In this document: in pieces, positions 25,542 through 38,133 of the stretch
Layout of the letters: every line of letters starts with the position of its first letter
How positions within the stretch are numbered: position 1 is the stretch's first letter
Assembly: GCA_026873275.1 (NCBI GenBank)
Contig: JANTUC010000014.1
Location: forward strand, 496,001-560,000
Reading direction: 5' to 3'
DNA: 64,000 nucleotides
Source of the DNA: Pseudopithomyces maydicus
Taxonomy: Eukaryota > Ascomycota > Dothideomycetes > Pleosporales > Didymosphaeriaceae
The notes under the pieces: generated by a model
Seen by the model: the letters and a program-made list of their open reading frames with translations, nothing else
What the model was told of the DNA's origin: nothing
Databases searched by the model: none
Made by a program: the position numbers and the translations under genes

Positions 25542-27164
25542 AAAATTATTATAATAAAGAAGAGACTATCTAGATAGACTCTTTTTTAAAATTAAAAATA
25601 CTATTAAGGCGCTAGTATAATAGCATTACACTAGTATAGGATATTATTCTACTATCTAATCTAATTAATCTAGATTATATAATACTAGGATCGCTGCCAA
25701 CCCTATAATAGAGAGAAATATCTTTATTTTTAATATGTTAAGCTTATAATTATTAGAATATAGATAAGCTAAATAATATAAATTTTAAAAATTAAATATA
25801 TATAGAAAAATTAATTATTTAATATATAAGAAAACTAATTCTAAAAGCTAAGTATATAATATATTTTAAAATTATAATTCTACTACTTTATAAGCTTATA
25901 AGCTTTATTTATAAACTTCTTAAATAGATATCTGTCTCTTACAATAATAATTTAATATATAATAATATAATGTTTTGTAGAATGGTAAAAAGGTGTCCAG
26001 TTAGTTAACTAGATATTATAAAAATAATTAATAAAAGAGTGTCTCCCTACTAGACAGCAGAAAAATATAGTATATAAAAATTAATAAGTAAAAACGCTTT
26101 ATTTTGCCCAGATTATTATTAGGCTAACTTAATTATATCCCTTTAATTACTCTATAGTACTAGAGCCTTAATACCTTAACTATCCTTTAAAGGCTAAATA
26201 TTATATAGGCATAATAGTACTGCGCCTATATAGCACCTAAGCTATCTTTTTCTTTTATTATTATTATATCCGCGCAGTAGAGTATATATATAATTTAATA
26301 TAAGATAGAATCTTTATTAATAACTACCTATTAATTATTCTTACTACCTTACGCGTTAAAATTAAGATAACTACTAAACCTTAACTACCTATATTTAAAA
26401 ATATATTAAATAATATTGCTTACATATAAGCTACTAAAATTATAAAATTATTATAACTTTTTAAGTATTTTAAACTAGCTAACTTAGTAGCTAAAAGTCT
26501 CTAAAATAGCGCTTTTAATCTAGTAATCCTTATTAGGTCTTATAAAAAGGTTACCTTAACTATAAGTTAAGTAATTAAAATATATCTTTTAATATAGCAC
26601 ATTACTATTATACACTTAAGGTATAATTCTATTATAAGATAGATAATTAAGCTAAAAGAGCTTATAACTAAGTAGAAGATAGAAAAGAAGAAAATCTTAA
26701 AAAAGTATTTAAACTTTATAATAAAATTAATAAGTAAGGCTAATATTATATTTTTAAAATTATTATTTAAGGCGGTTGCTTAGTACTAAGTAACTTAAAA
26801 GGTTAGAAAGCACTACGCGACTACCTTAAGTAAGTATTAATTATTATTAATTTATATATAGGGCGTTTATGTGCCGGCAGATAGTTATAATTAATAAGTA
26901 TAAAGAGGAAGTAGAGGATACTATAGTTAAATAAAAATAGGTAGATAGCTCTGTAATGCTATTTATGCCTAGTATAAAAAGGGTGATAATTATGCTAGGA
27001 TATAGATGACGCCCTAAAGGGGCGACACTATAATAATATAACAAGCCTTATTATAAGATAATAAATAATTATTAATTATTATTAATTATAAAGGCTAAGA
27101 AGCTAATAAATTTAATTTAGTAATAGTTTATTTCTTTTATAATTATATAATTATTCCTTACTAG
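25542..27164. other. A+T-rich interval between elements A2 and C, unclassified relic
   Basis: No LTR, inverted repeat or intact gene is seen. From about 26470 to 27060 one forward frame is interrupted only by TAA/TAG, with stretches such as LIRSYKKVTLT and KGDNYARI, suggesting a RIP-killed gene of unknown type. The 65-codon minus-strand open frame at 26847-27044 is probably a shadow of it. A short palindrome-like AGAGACTATCTAGATAGACTCTT lies near 25561. Its right end is cut by element C. Confidence 0.4.
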
Positions 27165-27169
27165 TACTT

Positions 27170-27381
27170 TATTATAGGGCGGGCGCTCGCCCCTAGAGAA
27201 ACCTTAGTCTTTGACTAATCCTTAGCGATTAGATAAGTAATTAAATAGTAATAGTAATTAGCGCTATTTTAGCACTATCTTAAATTCTTAAAGATAATTA
27301 TAGATAGCTCTTTATTATAACTATTTTATATTTAATCTAGGTAGACCTATTGACCTTTGTAATACCTTTAGGACCCTTATA
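27170..27381 (+). repeat. C left LTR (212 bp)
   Basis: It begins TATTATAGGGCGGGCGCTCG and pairs full length with 35251-35462. Its first 35 bases are less mutated than the right copy, which reads AAATAAGCGCTTAC at the same place. Confidence 0.92.
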
Positions 27382-27399
27382 TTATAATTATAATTATTA

Positions 27400-30300
27400 G
27401 GATTCTGCTATCCTAATTAAGAATATTATTTTACTACTTAAGTAGCAACTATTAAATAAGTAATTATTTTAAATATTTTAATCTAAGGAGCTAATAATTT
27501 TACTATAATAATTCTATAGCTGCTAGATAAGTATTAGGAAAAAGAAGAGGGCTCTAGCTATATTCTATTAAATAATAAAAAATTTTATAGTATAGGACTA
27601 TGCGAGCCCTAATCTAATATTAAATAAATAATAGGAGACTATTTATCTAATCTAGATAAGGTAATTAAATTTAATAATAAAGATATATTACCTACTACTT
27701 AAATAAGGCTGCAGTACCTATTAATAAATATTTATACTTATACTCCGCCTTTCTTTTGCCTACTAAGCTATTAAACTTAAGTATATAAGCTTTATTTATA
27801 TAGTTATTAGATAAGTTAGAGAGATCTACGCCCCTAGTAAATTACTCTAGTATAATATAGTAACTTATATTACTCACGACAGCTACTTTATATAGTTAAA
27901 AATTTTAAATTTTACTATAATTAGCTCTATATATTTAATTATATAAAATAATACTTATTTAGAGCGTTGCGGCCTAGTTAAAAGAAAGAAGTTAAAATAT
28001 TAGAGTCCCACTTAATTATTAAATAATTATTAATAATTATAAATATAGGCAGCCGCAGTCGCGGTCTATACTATATAATTTTATTATATAAAGTAACTAT
28101 ACCTACCCTACAGGACCGCTAAAGCACCTTTTAAATATTATAGTAATTACCTACTCTTACTAAATTACTTAATAATCAAAATAATATATCTTTTAGTCTT
28201 AACCTTTTTAGTTTCTTAAGTAATATTTATATACCTCTACCCAATAGCGGCACTAACTAATATTATAAATTTAATAATTTATAACCTGCACTTAGCTACT
28301 TTAGTATAAGTAATATTAGTATATTTAGTAGTAGATTTCAGCCTAGATTCTAATTTATTTCTATTAACCTACCTATAGTGCCTTCCCTACTATTAATAGT
28401 ATATTTATACAATTAGCCGGCCTTAAAATTAAGTAAAGAATAATATTACTAGCTACCTACGATAATACCTATAATAATTTAAGTAATTAAACTTTTACAA
28501 TTATAGACTATAAAAATAACTTAATTATAATCTATTTAAAAGTATAGTTATACTAACTTAGCCTGCGATTAGACTATTAATTTTAAGAAAAGACTAACCT
28601 TTAATAATTTTAAAGATAATAAAAATCTTAATAATCTCTTTATTTAATTATATAAGCGAGCGGACCGGCTTAAAGCACTTATATTAATATTTAGTACTAA
28701 GCTATAAGTTACCTTTTAAATAATTATAATTTTAACTCCACCTAATACTAAGAGTAACTAGTTAGTATAAGCACTAGAAATAACTTATATAACTTATTAG
28801 TAATAATAATTTAGTTTTATCTTACGCTACCTTATATTCCTATAATTATTATTATTATTTAAGAAAGTTACTAAAGACTGCCTATTAGCCTAATAGATTA
28901 AAATAGAAATTTAAAAAGGATATCCTATTATACTAATTAGTAAATATAACTTTTAAAAATAATTAGTTACTTACTATAAGCTGCACTCTAATAATAACTT
29001 TAAAAACCTTATTATAAGTAATTTTTAATATACTTAGTAATTACTCCTTAGCGTGGCCTAATATATATATAACTTTTATTAAGATTTCTAAGCTATAGCA
29101 GAAATAGAAAATAGTCTAATTATTTACTTAAAAATAATAATAAAATAAGTAGGTATTATGCAGGAGAAGCTAAATACTAGTTAAATTAAATAGCTTAGCT
29201 TAAATAAGGCTTTAGCTAAAAATTTATAATAATTAAAAGTATTAGATAAGAAAGCTGCGAAGGCCTATAAAATTATTATAATTCTTTACGCTAAAAATAA
29301 AGAGTTAATAGAAAAGTATTAATCTTTTAATAATAACTTTAAATAATTAAGCGCTAGTAAAATTAATCCTTAATAATTCTCTAAACTAGAGGCGAACTAT
29401 AACTATTTAAAAATATATATTATAACCGCTACTATAGCGCGTAATAGCTATAAACACCTATAAAAGAAATTAATAATTATACGCTAAGAGCTCGCCACTA
29501 TATATAGTTAAATACTAAAGTTATAAGTAAAACTTTTAGTTATACTTTATATTATTTCCTATAGTTAGCCACTTGATAGAGTATAATTTAAGTAATCTCT
29601 TATACTAGAATTTTGCTAAACTAATAACCCTTATAAATATAATATATTATAGACTCTAATAATTAAGTTTAACTACTTACCTGCGTATAACCCCTCGCTA
29701 TTATATTATATATATAATAAATAATCTATTATTTAAATATTCTTATATAACTCTGTGCGAGGTTTATTATTCATAAAATTATTTACTACCTATCTAGTAT
29801 AACTAGAGTTATTAAAGATATTTAAGCTCCCTAAAGTTCTGGAGTTTAATACTAAGAGTAGGATAGACTATAAACTATAAAGACTTTTACTACTAAATAA
29901 GCTATAAATAATTATAAATAAAATAGGAAGGATTTATTATACTTAAAGTTATTTATAAGGTAAAGTAGTCTAAATAGTATAATTTATTCTACTTTATATA
30001 TATACTGTAGCTAATTTACTCTAACCACTTAATTAAATTCTATTTAATAACTATAATATAATAGATGCTTAGTAGAAGCTTTTTAATTATAAATTAAAAT
30101 AAAAGTTAAATAAAAGTCTAATTAATTAGGAAGTGCAATTCTTAGTAATTATTTTTAATCTTTTATATATAACTAACCTAAAGCTTAAATAATATATATA
30201 TTATTTAATAAATATAGGTCTAGCTAAATAAGCGTCTATTAAAGTTAACCCTAATAAAATATATAAATAATTTATAAATTACGCGTTCCTTTAAGAACGC

Positions 30301-33300
30301 CTACTTAAGGAGATTAATACTAGATAAAGTATTACTACTATTACTAAAGGCTAAATTACTTCTTTTACTTAAAAGATAGAAGTTATTTTAGCAGCTATAT
30401 CCTCTATCTTATTAATATTTAGAACTAAAATACTATATACTTTAGTAAAGAAGATATATAGCCGCACCTATTAAAAATTAATTATATTAGTTATAAAGAA
30501 ACTCTACTTTAATTATAGTAAGCCTAACTATTAAGCTATTAATTTATAGGCTAAGTACTAAAATAATAATTTAATATTATTATAGCTAATAGAGTACTTA
30601 TATTATATTTTTATCTTAGCGTATAATAAAGTTACTAATAATTTTAAAACACTTTATACACTCTTTAGGTATATAAATTCTAAACTATTTATCCCTAAGG
30701 AGCCTTTAGCTAGCGATAAATTTTTAGACTAAAAAGACTATAAAAGTATTTATTAGGGTTTTTACTAGTTTTTAAGTAAAAGCGCGCCTAGGAGCTAGTA
30801 AAGTATAATATAAATATTACCCTTTAGAAGTTAAAATAGTATATTTAGAATCTTAAGGTTAAGGCTAACTCTAGTCCTAATATAATATATTTTTATTAAA
30901 TCTTAGCCACGATCGTCTTTAATAAACTTATTTTTAGCGCTTTATAATTATAATTTTAGTATTTTATTAAATTAAATATTTTTTATAAATAGGCGCGTAT
31001 GCGCCAGCTTATTAATATTAGAGTTAATATTAGCTTTATTAGTAAGTAATATATTTAATAATATAAATTATAATAATATTAAATAGAGAAATCTATAAGC
31101 TTAGCCCTTATTAATAGAAAGATTATAGAATAACTTTAAAAAGCTATTAATCTTATAGTATAGTATAGTATATACTTATATTATATAGTATATTTTATTA
31201 TTAATATAGGCGCTTTTAACATAGTGCTAGGGATAGACTAGTTATAATTATATAACTTACTCCTTAGTTTATGGAACTAAATTATAATATTTAATTTATT
31301 TTATTATTTAATAAACTGCCTATAGTATAGTAAAATAAAAATAGTTTATTAAAGGGGCATCTTTAATAATAAGAAATAGCTTCTATCTACTAAAATTAAT
31401 AAAATTAAATTAATCTCTAGTATGGCCGCCTATTTAATAGTAACTAAATATTTAGAAGATTATATTTAAATTTATTTTTAAGACTAGGAGCGCCTAGCTT
31501 AAGATAACTCTTTACTTACTAATAATTATAATAGTTAAATATTTATATTATATATAAACCTTGCAGCCATTAGTCAGACCGATTATAATAAATATATAGA
31601 TAGAATAATTAGACTACTTTATTTAAAAGAAGAAATCTTAAATAAGCTCTTAAGTGTCTACTATAGAATAATATATATATTTAATTTATTAGAAGTTAAT
31701 AAACTCCTACCACAATATAAAGGAATAGATTATTTAATTAATTTAATTAATTATAAACCACCCTATCTATATATATATAGGTTATTATAACTTAAGACCT
31801 TAATAATTAAAGAGTATATTAATAAAGTGCTGGCTAAGGGATTTATTTAATTTAATTACTCTCTTTTTATAGCTCTAGTATTAATAGTATATAAACCTAG
31901 CGGTAGGCTCTAAATATATATAGATTATTAAATATTAAACGCTATTATTAAAAAGAACTAAATAGTTCTGCCTTTAATTAAGGAGACTTTAAATTAAATA
32001 AACTAGATATAAATTATAACTATCCTAGATATAATAGCTGCATTTAATATTATATATATAAAAAAAGTAATAAAGAGAAAACTACTTTTCTATTTTATTA
32101 TAAATTCTATAAATATATAGTTATACCTTTTAGTTTATATAATACGCTAAGAATTTTTTAGAATTTTATTAATAACCTGCTCTAAGACTATTTAAATAAT
32201 TTTTATATAATATATTTAGACGATATTTTAATTTATAATAATAATAAGAAATAATACTTAGAATATATTCTATAGGTGCTCTACTAGTTAGACTATACTA
32301 ATATATTTATAGATATTAATAAATACCGCTTCTATATATAAAGGATTAAATATCTAGACCTAATACTTACTACTTCTAATATTAAAATAAATTCTAAGAA
32401 AGTGTTTATAGTGCTAATATAATAGTTACCTAGATACTTAAAGGATATTTAAGTTTTTTAGAATTTATAAATTTCTATTATTAATTTATTTAAGATTTTA
32501 GCAGCATTTATAAACCTTTTATAATATTAATTTAAAAGGATATACTAAAGGGCTCCTTCCCTATAACTATTTAATTATTACTTAGAAAAGCCTTTACTGC
32601 GCTTAAAAAGACGTTTACTAACACTTTAATATTTTATTATTTTAACCCTAATAAAGAAATATAGCTTAAAATAAATATTTTTAATTTTATAGTAGTAGCT
32701 ATTCTCTTTTAGAAAGATAAAAAGGGTATCCTCTATCTAGTAATATTTCTATTTTATAAGATGACTCCTGCGGAGTATAACTATAAAATTTATAATAAAG
32801 AATTATTAGTAATTATTTAAGCTTTTAAAGAATAGTATATTAAATTAATAAAAATCCTAACTCTAATAAAAATCTTATTTAACTATTAAGCTCTTTAGCA
32901 TTTTATAACTAATAAAAGACTAAATTACTATTAAATAAAATAGGTAGAGTTTCTAGCTAAATTTAATTTTTAAATATAATATTAACTTAGGCAATAAGGT
33001 ATTAAGCCTAATATACTTACCTAATAATTAAGTAATTTACTAGAGAATAATAAGGATACCTAATATAAATACTAAATATAAGTTATTTTTTATCTAGAGC
33101 TATTTAAGAAGGAAGACAATTATTATACTATTTTACTAATATATATTATTACCTACTAAGTTAAATACACGCCTATAGCTCTAGTAGAGGAATTATATAT
33201 ATATATTATATTTACGCTATAAGAAGTTATAACTCTAAATACTATTAAATTTAGGGAGAACCTAATTCATGAGATTTATACTACTAGAGTAGAAGATATT

Positions 33301-35000
33301 AGTTATTAAATAATTTAAAAAGCGCTTTAATAGAACACTTAATAATTATTTATTAATTTAATAAAGTAAGACTTCTAATTACAAATATTTAATTATATAT
33401 TTTAAGGTGACCTGCTGCTAATTTAGAACTATATTTATATTTCTAATAATAAAGGATTATAAGTCTAGATACTATATAAGTATTATAATACTGCTATGTC
33501 TAGGTACTTAAGATAAAAAAACACGTACTCTAAGATTATATAATACTACTATTAGTCTTAATTAACTATAAACATTATATAATATATTAAGATATACTTA
33601 GTATATTATAGAAGTAAAGTAAGTAAGGAATAAAAATATAATCTTTTATATTCTCTTTTAGTGCTAGATTGCTACTAGCAGAGTATTTTTATAAATTTTA
33701 TTATAAACCTTTTTTTTAGTATAGTATATAACTATTTATATTAAAATATTTTAGTAATTGTGGATTAACTAAGTAAAAAGAAGAAGTTTATTATTATAGA
33801 TAAAATAAATATATTTACTATTATTAAAGCTTTTATTTAATAGGTCTAAAGAGAGAAAGAATACCTAAAAAAGATTATTAGTAATTAAGGAAAGTAGTTT
33901 ATATTATATTTTTAAAAGGAGTTTTATAAGAAATTTAGTTATAAATTTAAGCTATCTATAGTATACTATTCTAAAATTAATAAATAAATTAAGAATACTA
34001 ATGCCTAGCTAAAATAGTACTTATATTTATATATTAATTATTAATAGAATAACTGGGCTATATTCTTACCTATTACTAAATTTATTACTAATTTAATACT
34101 TAATAATTTAATAGGTGTATTACTCTTTATAGCTATAAAGGGCTATTAGCTATATAATAAGATAAGTAAATAAGCTATAAAAGAAACTATTAATATACTA
34201 TTAATACTAAGTATAAAATAATATTTATTTACTTTAGCTAGGCTAGACCGCGCATAAGCCTAATAATTAATTTAAATTATTATTTAATTATAAATCTTCT
34301 TACGCGATAATCTAATCTAGGTATAAAAAAAGTAAGTAAAATATATAAATAAATACTACGCGCTAGCACCCTAAATATAAATAAATAATTAAATTATACT
34401 AGATATTTATAACTTAGTTACTAAATAGCTAAGTTAATTACTGGACTTTAAAAATTAGAGATCTTTTTAGGTAATTTATATAATTAGTAATATAGTGTTT
34501 AAGCTAGACTTACTAAGGGAGATAGGCTAATTATATAATATTTTTTATATTTAACTATTATATAAATTTAATAGTAAGCTACTAAAAGGATAGGCTTAGG
34601 ATACTAATATAATAGAACTTAAAATTAATAAATAATATAATATTAAAAATATCCTCTCCTATTAATATGCAAGAATAGTTAATCCTTATAAAATAAAAAG
34701 ACTACTAAAATATAAAATAAAGTTATTAGACTAGAATAGCCCGCTAATATAAAAATTATATTATAATTTTATTTATAGTACTACCCTATAACTTATCGCT
34801 AAATTTTACTATATAAACCCTAAGAAACTAGCTATATTTTTAAATTTTAATAATTTAGCTGCCTAGCAAGATACGATAGTAAAAGTAATAAATATAATAG
34901 ATATAAAGAATATAGCAGAAATAAAGAATATAATAAATATTAAAAATTAGTAAGAGTATACTATAAATATATAAGGAACTTTAAGTAAGAAGTGCAGCGC
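27400..35000 (+). pseudogene. C gag-pol relic with surviving YLDD box
   Basis: Reverse transcriptase spans about 31830-32480. It has the KPSGRL...IDY start, an ILDIIAAF stretch and, at about 32213-32236, IYLDDILIY with both catalytic Asp codons intact, unlike A and B. Later NKYRFY and KYLDLILTT match the end of RT. RNase H and an integrase zinc-binding relic lie in 32600-33760. A chromodomain-like segment (KIKRLLKYKIKWLD spacing, Trp as TAG) lies near 34690-34800. Stops interrupt the frame throughout. Confidence 0.75.
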
Positions 35001-35250
35001 TAGATACTTTAAAATTATAAATATAGAACTTAAATTAACTATAAAATAATAGCCTATAGTGGACTAAGTAACTAGCTATATTATATATATATATTACTAG
35101 TAAAAGACTTATAAATAAGAGATTATATAATATAGGATTTAAGTTAAATTAAGAGGGTAGTTTATATAAAAATAAAATATAGCTTTACTAAATAATTTTA
35201 TTTTAAAATTATATTAAGCGTCTAGGGCCGCTCTTAAAAAGGGGGAGTAG

Positions 35251-35462
35251 TATTATAAAATAAGCGCTTACTTTTAGAGAAACTTTAGCTTTTAGCTAAT
35301 CCTTAGTAATTAAATAAGTAATTAAATAATAATAGTAACTAGCGCTATCTTAGCACTATTTTAAATTCTTAGAAATAGTTATAGATAGCTTTCTATTATA
35401 ACTATCTTATATTTAACCTAGATAGACCTATTAACCTCCGTGATGCCTCTAGGACCCTTACA
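35251..35462 (+). repeat. C right LTR (212 bp)
   Basis: The partner of 27170-27381, ending CCCTTACA with the canonical CA and followed by TACTT. Confidence 0.92.
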
Positions 35463-35795
35463 TACTTATTTATATTACTTGTAACTAAAACCTAATACTA
35501 GTCCTTTATATATATATCGCCTAACCTAACCTTAGCTTAATCCTAACTTATCGACCACCCTACTAGTAGGAATACACCTATACGCTACCCTACTAATAAT
35601 CAATAATAATAATTTTATAATATATAATACAGGATAACTTTAAAGTTATTATAATAATTTAGCTTATTTATCCCCTAATAATAGTCTAATAACTTTATAA
35701 TTAAATAAATATTTTAACTTAAAATATATAAATTATATATTATTCTTTAAGGATGAAATAAGTTTAAATAACTATACTATACTAAGTTACTACTT
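35463..35795. other. Last A+T-rich stretch before the gene compartment
   Basis: It holds the right TACTT duplication and unclassified A+T-rich DNA. CCTAACCTAACC at about 35521 is isolated and not a telomere array. Base composition switches within about 30 bases of the stop codon of the next gene (35796). Confidence 0.6.
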
Positions 35796-36607
35796 CTAAT
35801 TATTTGCTGTCCTATCATTATAGTAGTGAATTGTCTGATCCGAACACCCACTTGGGGTCTGATATGCATAGTTTCCTAGATTAATATACATCTTTTGTCC
35901 CGCACACACGTACCATGCGCTAGGATTTGGTCTACTAACACTAGGTGCACTCCATTGTAAATCGTCACCTCCAAACTTGAAAGTACCGTACGTGTTCTTT
36001 TCTTCTGTGAAATTGACCGATAGTGAAGCATCGTTGATGACCTTGTTCGGCGACACAGTCGCGTAAAGGAATTTGGTGGCCTCGCCTGGGGCGGAGATGA
36101 GTTGTACAAGCTGGCCATCCACGACCTGAAACTGGCCAGCGGTAGTGTAGTCGCCCAGGAGAGCGGGACCAGTTCCATATAGAGGCTTGGTTTGCATGTA
36201 TTTGTGGTAGTTTGGTGCCGCCACGCCCCGAATCCAATAGTAACCAGTCTGGAGAGTCTTCCCTGGGCCACTGCCAGCGGGGGTGTCTGTACTGCCTGGG
36301 GTTCCGGGTACGGTAGGGTCGGGAATGGGATCAATGGGCATGGCACCGGGCTGACATTGCGAGTAATATTCGCTTTTGAGAGATCAGCATATAGATTTCC
36401 GAAAGAGGAGGGGTCTGACTTGATTACGACACAGCCGGAGCCGGTAGTGCACTGCTTGTCCCCAGAATAGTTTATCCCACCACCTTTGAGGGTATTCAGC
36501 TAGGTAAACGGCAGGTGAGGAAAGGACAGCATACATTGTTGCCAATCGACTACGACAGCTGTAGCTGTGCCTACCACCACCAATATCTTGACGAGGAATT
36601 GATACAT
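35796..36607 (-). CDS. Secreted protein with CBM1 cellulose-binding module and unknown C-terminal domain
   Basis: Three exons on the minus strand: 36607-36535, 36483-36420 and 36372-35796, giving 237 residues. Intron 1 (51 bp) starts GTATGC and has a GCTGAA-like branch site; intron 2 (47 bp) is GT-AG with TGCTGAT. Both splice inside codons and restore the CBM1 pattern: WQQCGG, NYSGDKQCTTGSGC, then NEYYSQCQPGA. CBM1 binds crystalline cellulose or chitin through flat aromatic residues. A hydrophobic N-terminal segment (residues 1-20, LVKILVVVGTATAVVV) is a signal peptide. A Pro/Thr-rich linker (PDPTVPGTPGS) leads to about 150 residues beginning GYYWIRGVAAPNYHKYMQT that I do not recognise. The gene sits at the edge of the RIP block, yet its own frame is clean. 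Confidence 0.82.
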
Positions 36608-37246
36608 GGCCAATCTTGATACTCGGCACAGCCAGTGGAGTAAACGTTTCTTAAATAACCTAGAAGAGTCATGCGCGGACACGTTGGTCCACCACGTGGC
36701 ATGAGTGATAATCATTTTCCGTTATATTTGGGTAGTTCGCTATATAAAATAGATACGTTAATTATATGGTGGTACAAATTTAACGGATTCGATGGATAAG
36801 CCGTCGGACCGTGTTTACCGATAGAAGCGAAGTAGATTAATATAGTATACGGAGCGGATCAGTGTCAGTCACAGACCAATCGTAGCCCGGTGCTTGTGGT
36901 CTAATTGCACATGGACCATGGTTTAACAAGATCCGATACACACACGGTTGAATCTTGAAGCGGAGGCCATGACATTGCACGCCGAGGATCCGTTCTCCAC
37001 AAGGGTTCCTCATTATCCATCAGGTCTGGACCAAGAAGGCTTTGGAGTCTGTAAGGGGTGCTCGCGACCATGTTGAATTCGAATCCCGATGGATTCAAAA
37101 ACTCGTTATGAGAATGCCAGAGGCCTTTGGCGGTTCCTCTGCAAAAGACATACTGATCCGCGCCAACCACGCAAAACTGACCTTGACACTCGATAACCCC
37201 CAGTGCGCGTGAGAGGGGTGGGATCGTGAACGAGTATGCGCGACAA
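36608..37246. other. Intergenic stretch between CBM1 gene and CTF8-like gene
   Basis: No convincing gene. A minus-strand open frame (36901-37416) overlaps the CTF8-like 3' end in another frame and has no family pattern. The promoter of the CBM1 gene would lie at 36608-36900; TATATAAAA at 36740-36748 is a possible TATA element about 130 bp upstream of the start. Confidence 0.4.
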
Positions 37247-37704
37247 TCAAAATACCTCCTCAACCCCACCACCAACCGGCTCTGGCCTGGTCGCAAAAAC
37301 GATCCTGTACTTGACGATATCCACAATCTCCAGTTCTTCGCCAGATTCGTCATTCTCATCGTCCATGACCACGTCCCCAACCGGGTTCCCTTTCTCTCTT
37401 TTCCTGACAATAGCAAATGGCTTCCCTAGCTTCTTAACCTCACCGGCCATTCTCTGATTTTTGCCGACATAAAAGTACACCCTTTTCATCCACTGAGTGT
37501 CCCGGTCGCCATGTGTACTATAATGTGGAAAAGAAGCTTGCCGACGTGGGTGCTGGATTGCGATTCAGCAGGTGGAAAGCGGATATCACCTTGGAGCTCG
37601 ACGAGGGCGAGTCCAGAGGGTGTGTGAAGGAGTGGTGGGAGGGGATTGGATGCTGGTGATGAAGGTACAAAGGGCCGTGGGTGCAGAGATAGTGACGGCA
37701 TCAT
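37247..37704 (-). pseudogene. ctf8: CTF8-like (alternative clamp loader subunit) gene with a one-base frame break
   Basis: Ctf8 is a small subunit of the Ctf18-Dcc1-Ctf8 clamp loader used in replication-coupled sister chromatid cohesion. The first frame starts at 37704 (MM start) and reads HPRP, NPLPPLLHTPSGLALVELQG and VGKLLFH. The second, one base out of phase, continues DRDTQWMKRVYFYVGKNQRM, GEVKKLGKP, EELEIVDIVKYRIVFATRP and stops at 37247. Together they cover the full family, about 150 residues. The break lies near 37522-37528, where one missing base would explain everything; no intron of workable length fits. Either the gene is newly broken or this is a sequence error. Confidence 0.75.
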
Positions 37705-38133
37705 GTATGTGCCAGTATGTGCTAGTGTCTCCCTGTATGCCCAGATGTGTCGGTGTGTGTGCGGGCGTGTTCGCTGTCAAACTGTATCGGAAGCTTTCCG
37801 CGCAGAGAAGCCATTTCACGCTACGCTTTATGTCTGTGCGCCTCAGTCAGTCCAGCATGTGCGTTGCATAAGTTGGCCGAATAATAATCTGTACAATCAC
37901 TTTTTTACGCACGCTTTTAATACGCTACCTTTTTACGCTGTTTAGTAGGGAGACGCTTTTTGCCACCTATTTTTTACGCCGTTGTAGTTATATCGACTCG
38001 ACACCATTTGCACTCATTTCTAAATCCATATCGACGACTTAGATCGTAACATAGGACAGATTCAAAAATGTACAACCACGTTGGTTAATCAATTAATTAG
38101 TTCCTTTGCTGGTATGTATATACCAAAATTGAT
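37705..38133. promoter_or_regulatory. Region upstream of the CTF8-like gene with repeated TTTTTACGC motif
   Basis: TTTTTACGC occurs at 37902-37910, 37930-37938 and 37971-37979, with further ACGC words between. They lie about 200-275 bp upstream of the CTF8-like start, in a G+C-poorer patch, and could be binding sites. The rest is the 3' flank of the ADH gene. No gene seen. Confidence 0.35.

Larger units (their letters stand above)
27170..35462 (+). mobile_element. Ty3/gypsy element C, complete ends, RIP-degraded
   Basis: The 8,293-bp element has 212-bp LTRs (27170-27381 and 35251-35462) and the 5-bp target duplication TACTT (27165-27169 and 35463-35467). The purine tract AAAAAGGGGGAGTAG precedes the 3' LTR. 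LTR differences are transitions; the right LTR keeps the terminal CA. It is unusually long upstream of RT (over 4 kb), so gag or an extra gene may be large. Confidence 0.92.

Noticed and set aside
26847..27044. 65-codon minus-strand open frame
   Set aside because: Lies opposite a longer RIP-broken plus-strand frame and has no recognisable motif.
35519..35560. CCTAACCTAACC resembling telomere repeat
   Set aside because: Only two loose units, no (CCCTAA)n array, and it is internal between a retroelement and a gene.
1..35790. CRISPR-like or satellite array in the A+T-rich block
   Set aside because: Repetition is explained by LTR pairs and two element copies; no evenly spaced direct repeats with unique spacers exist.
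37085..37110. TTCGAATCC-like tRNA T-loop
   Set aside because: No acceptor, D or anticodon stem can be drawn around it.
36901..37416. 171-codon minus-strand frame overlapping the CTF8-like 3' end
   Set aside because: First half is an out-of-frame reading of the CTF8-like gene; second half has no homology pattern or splice support.
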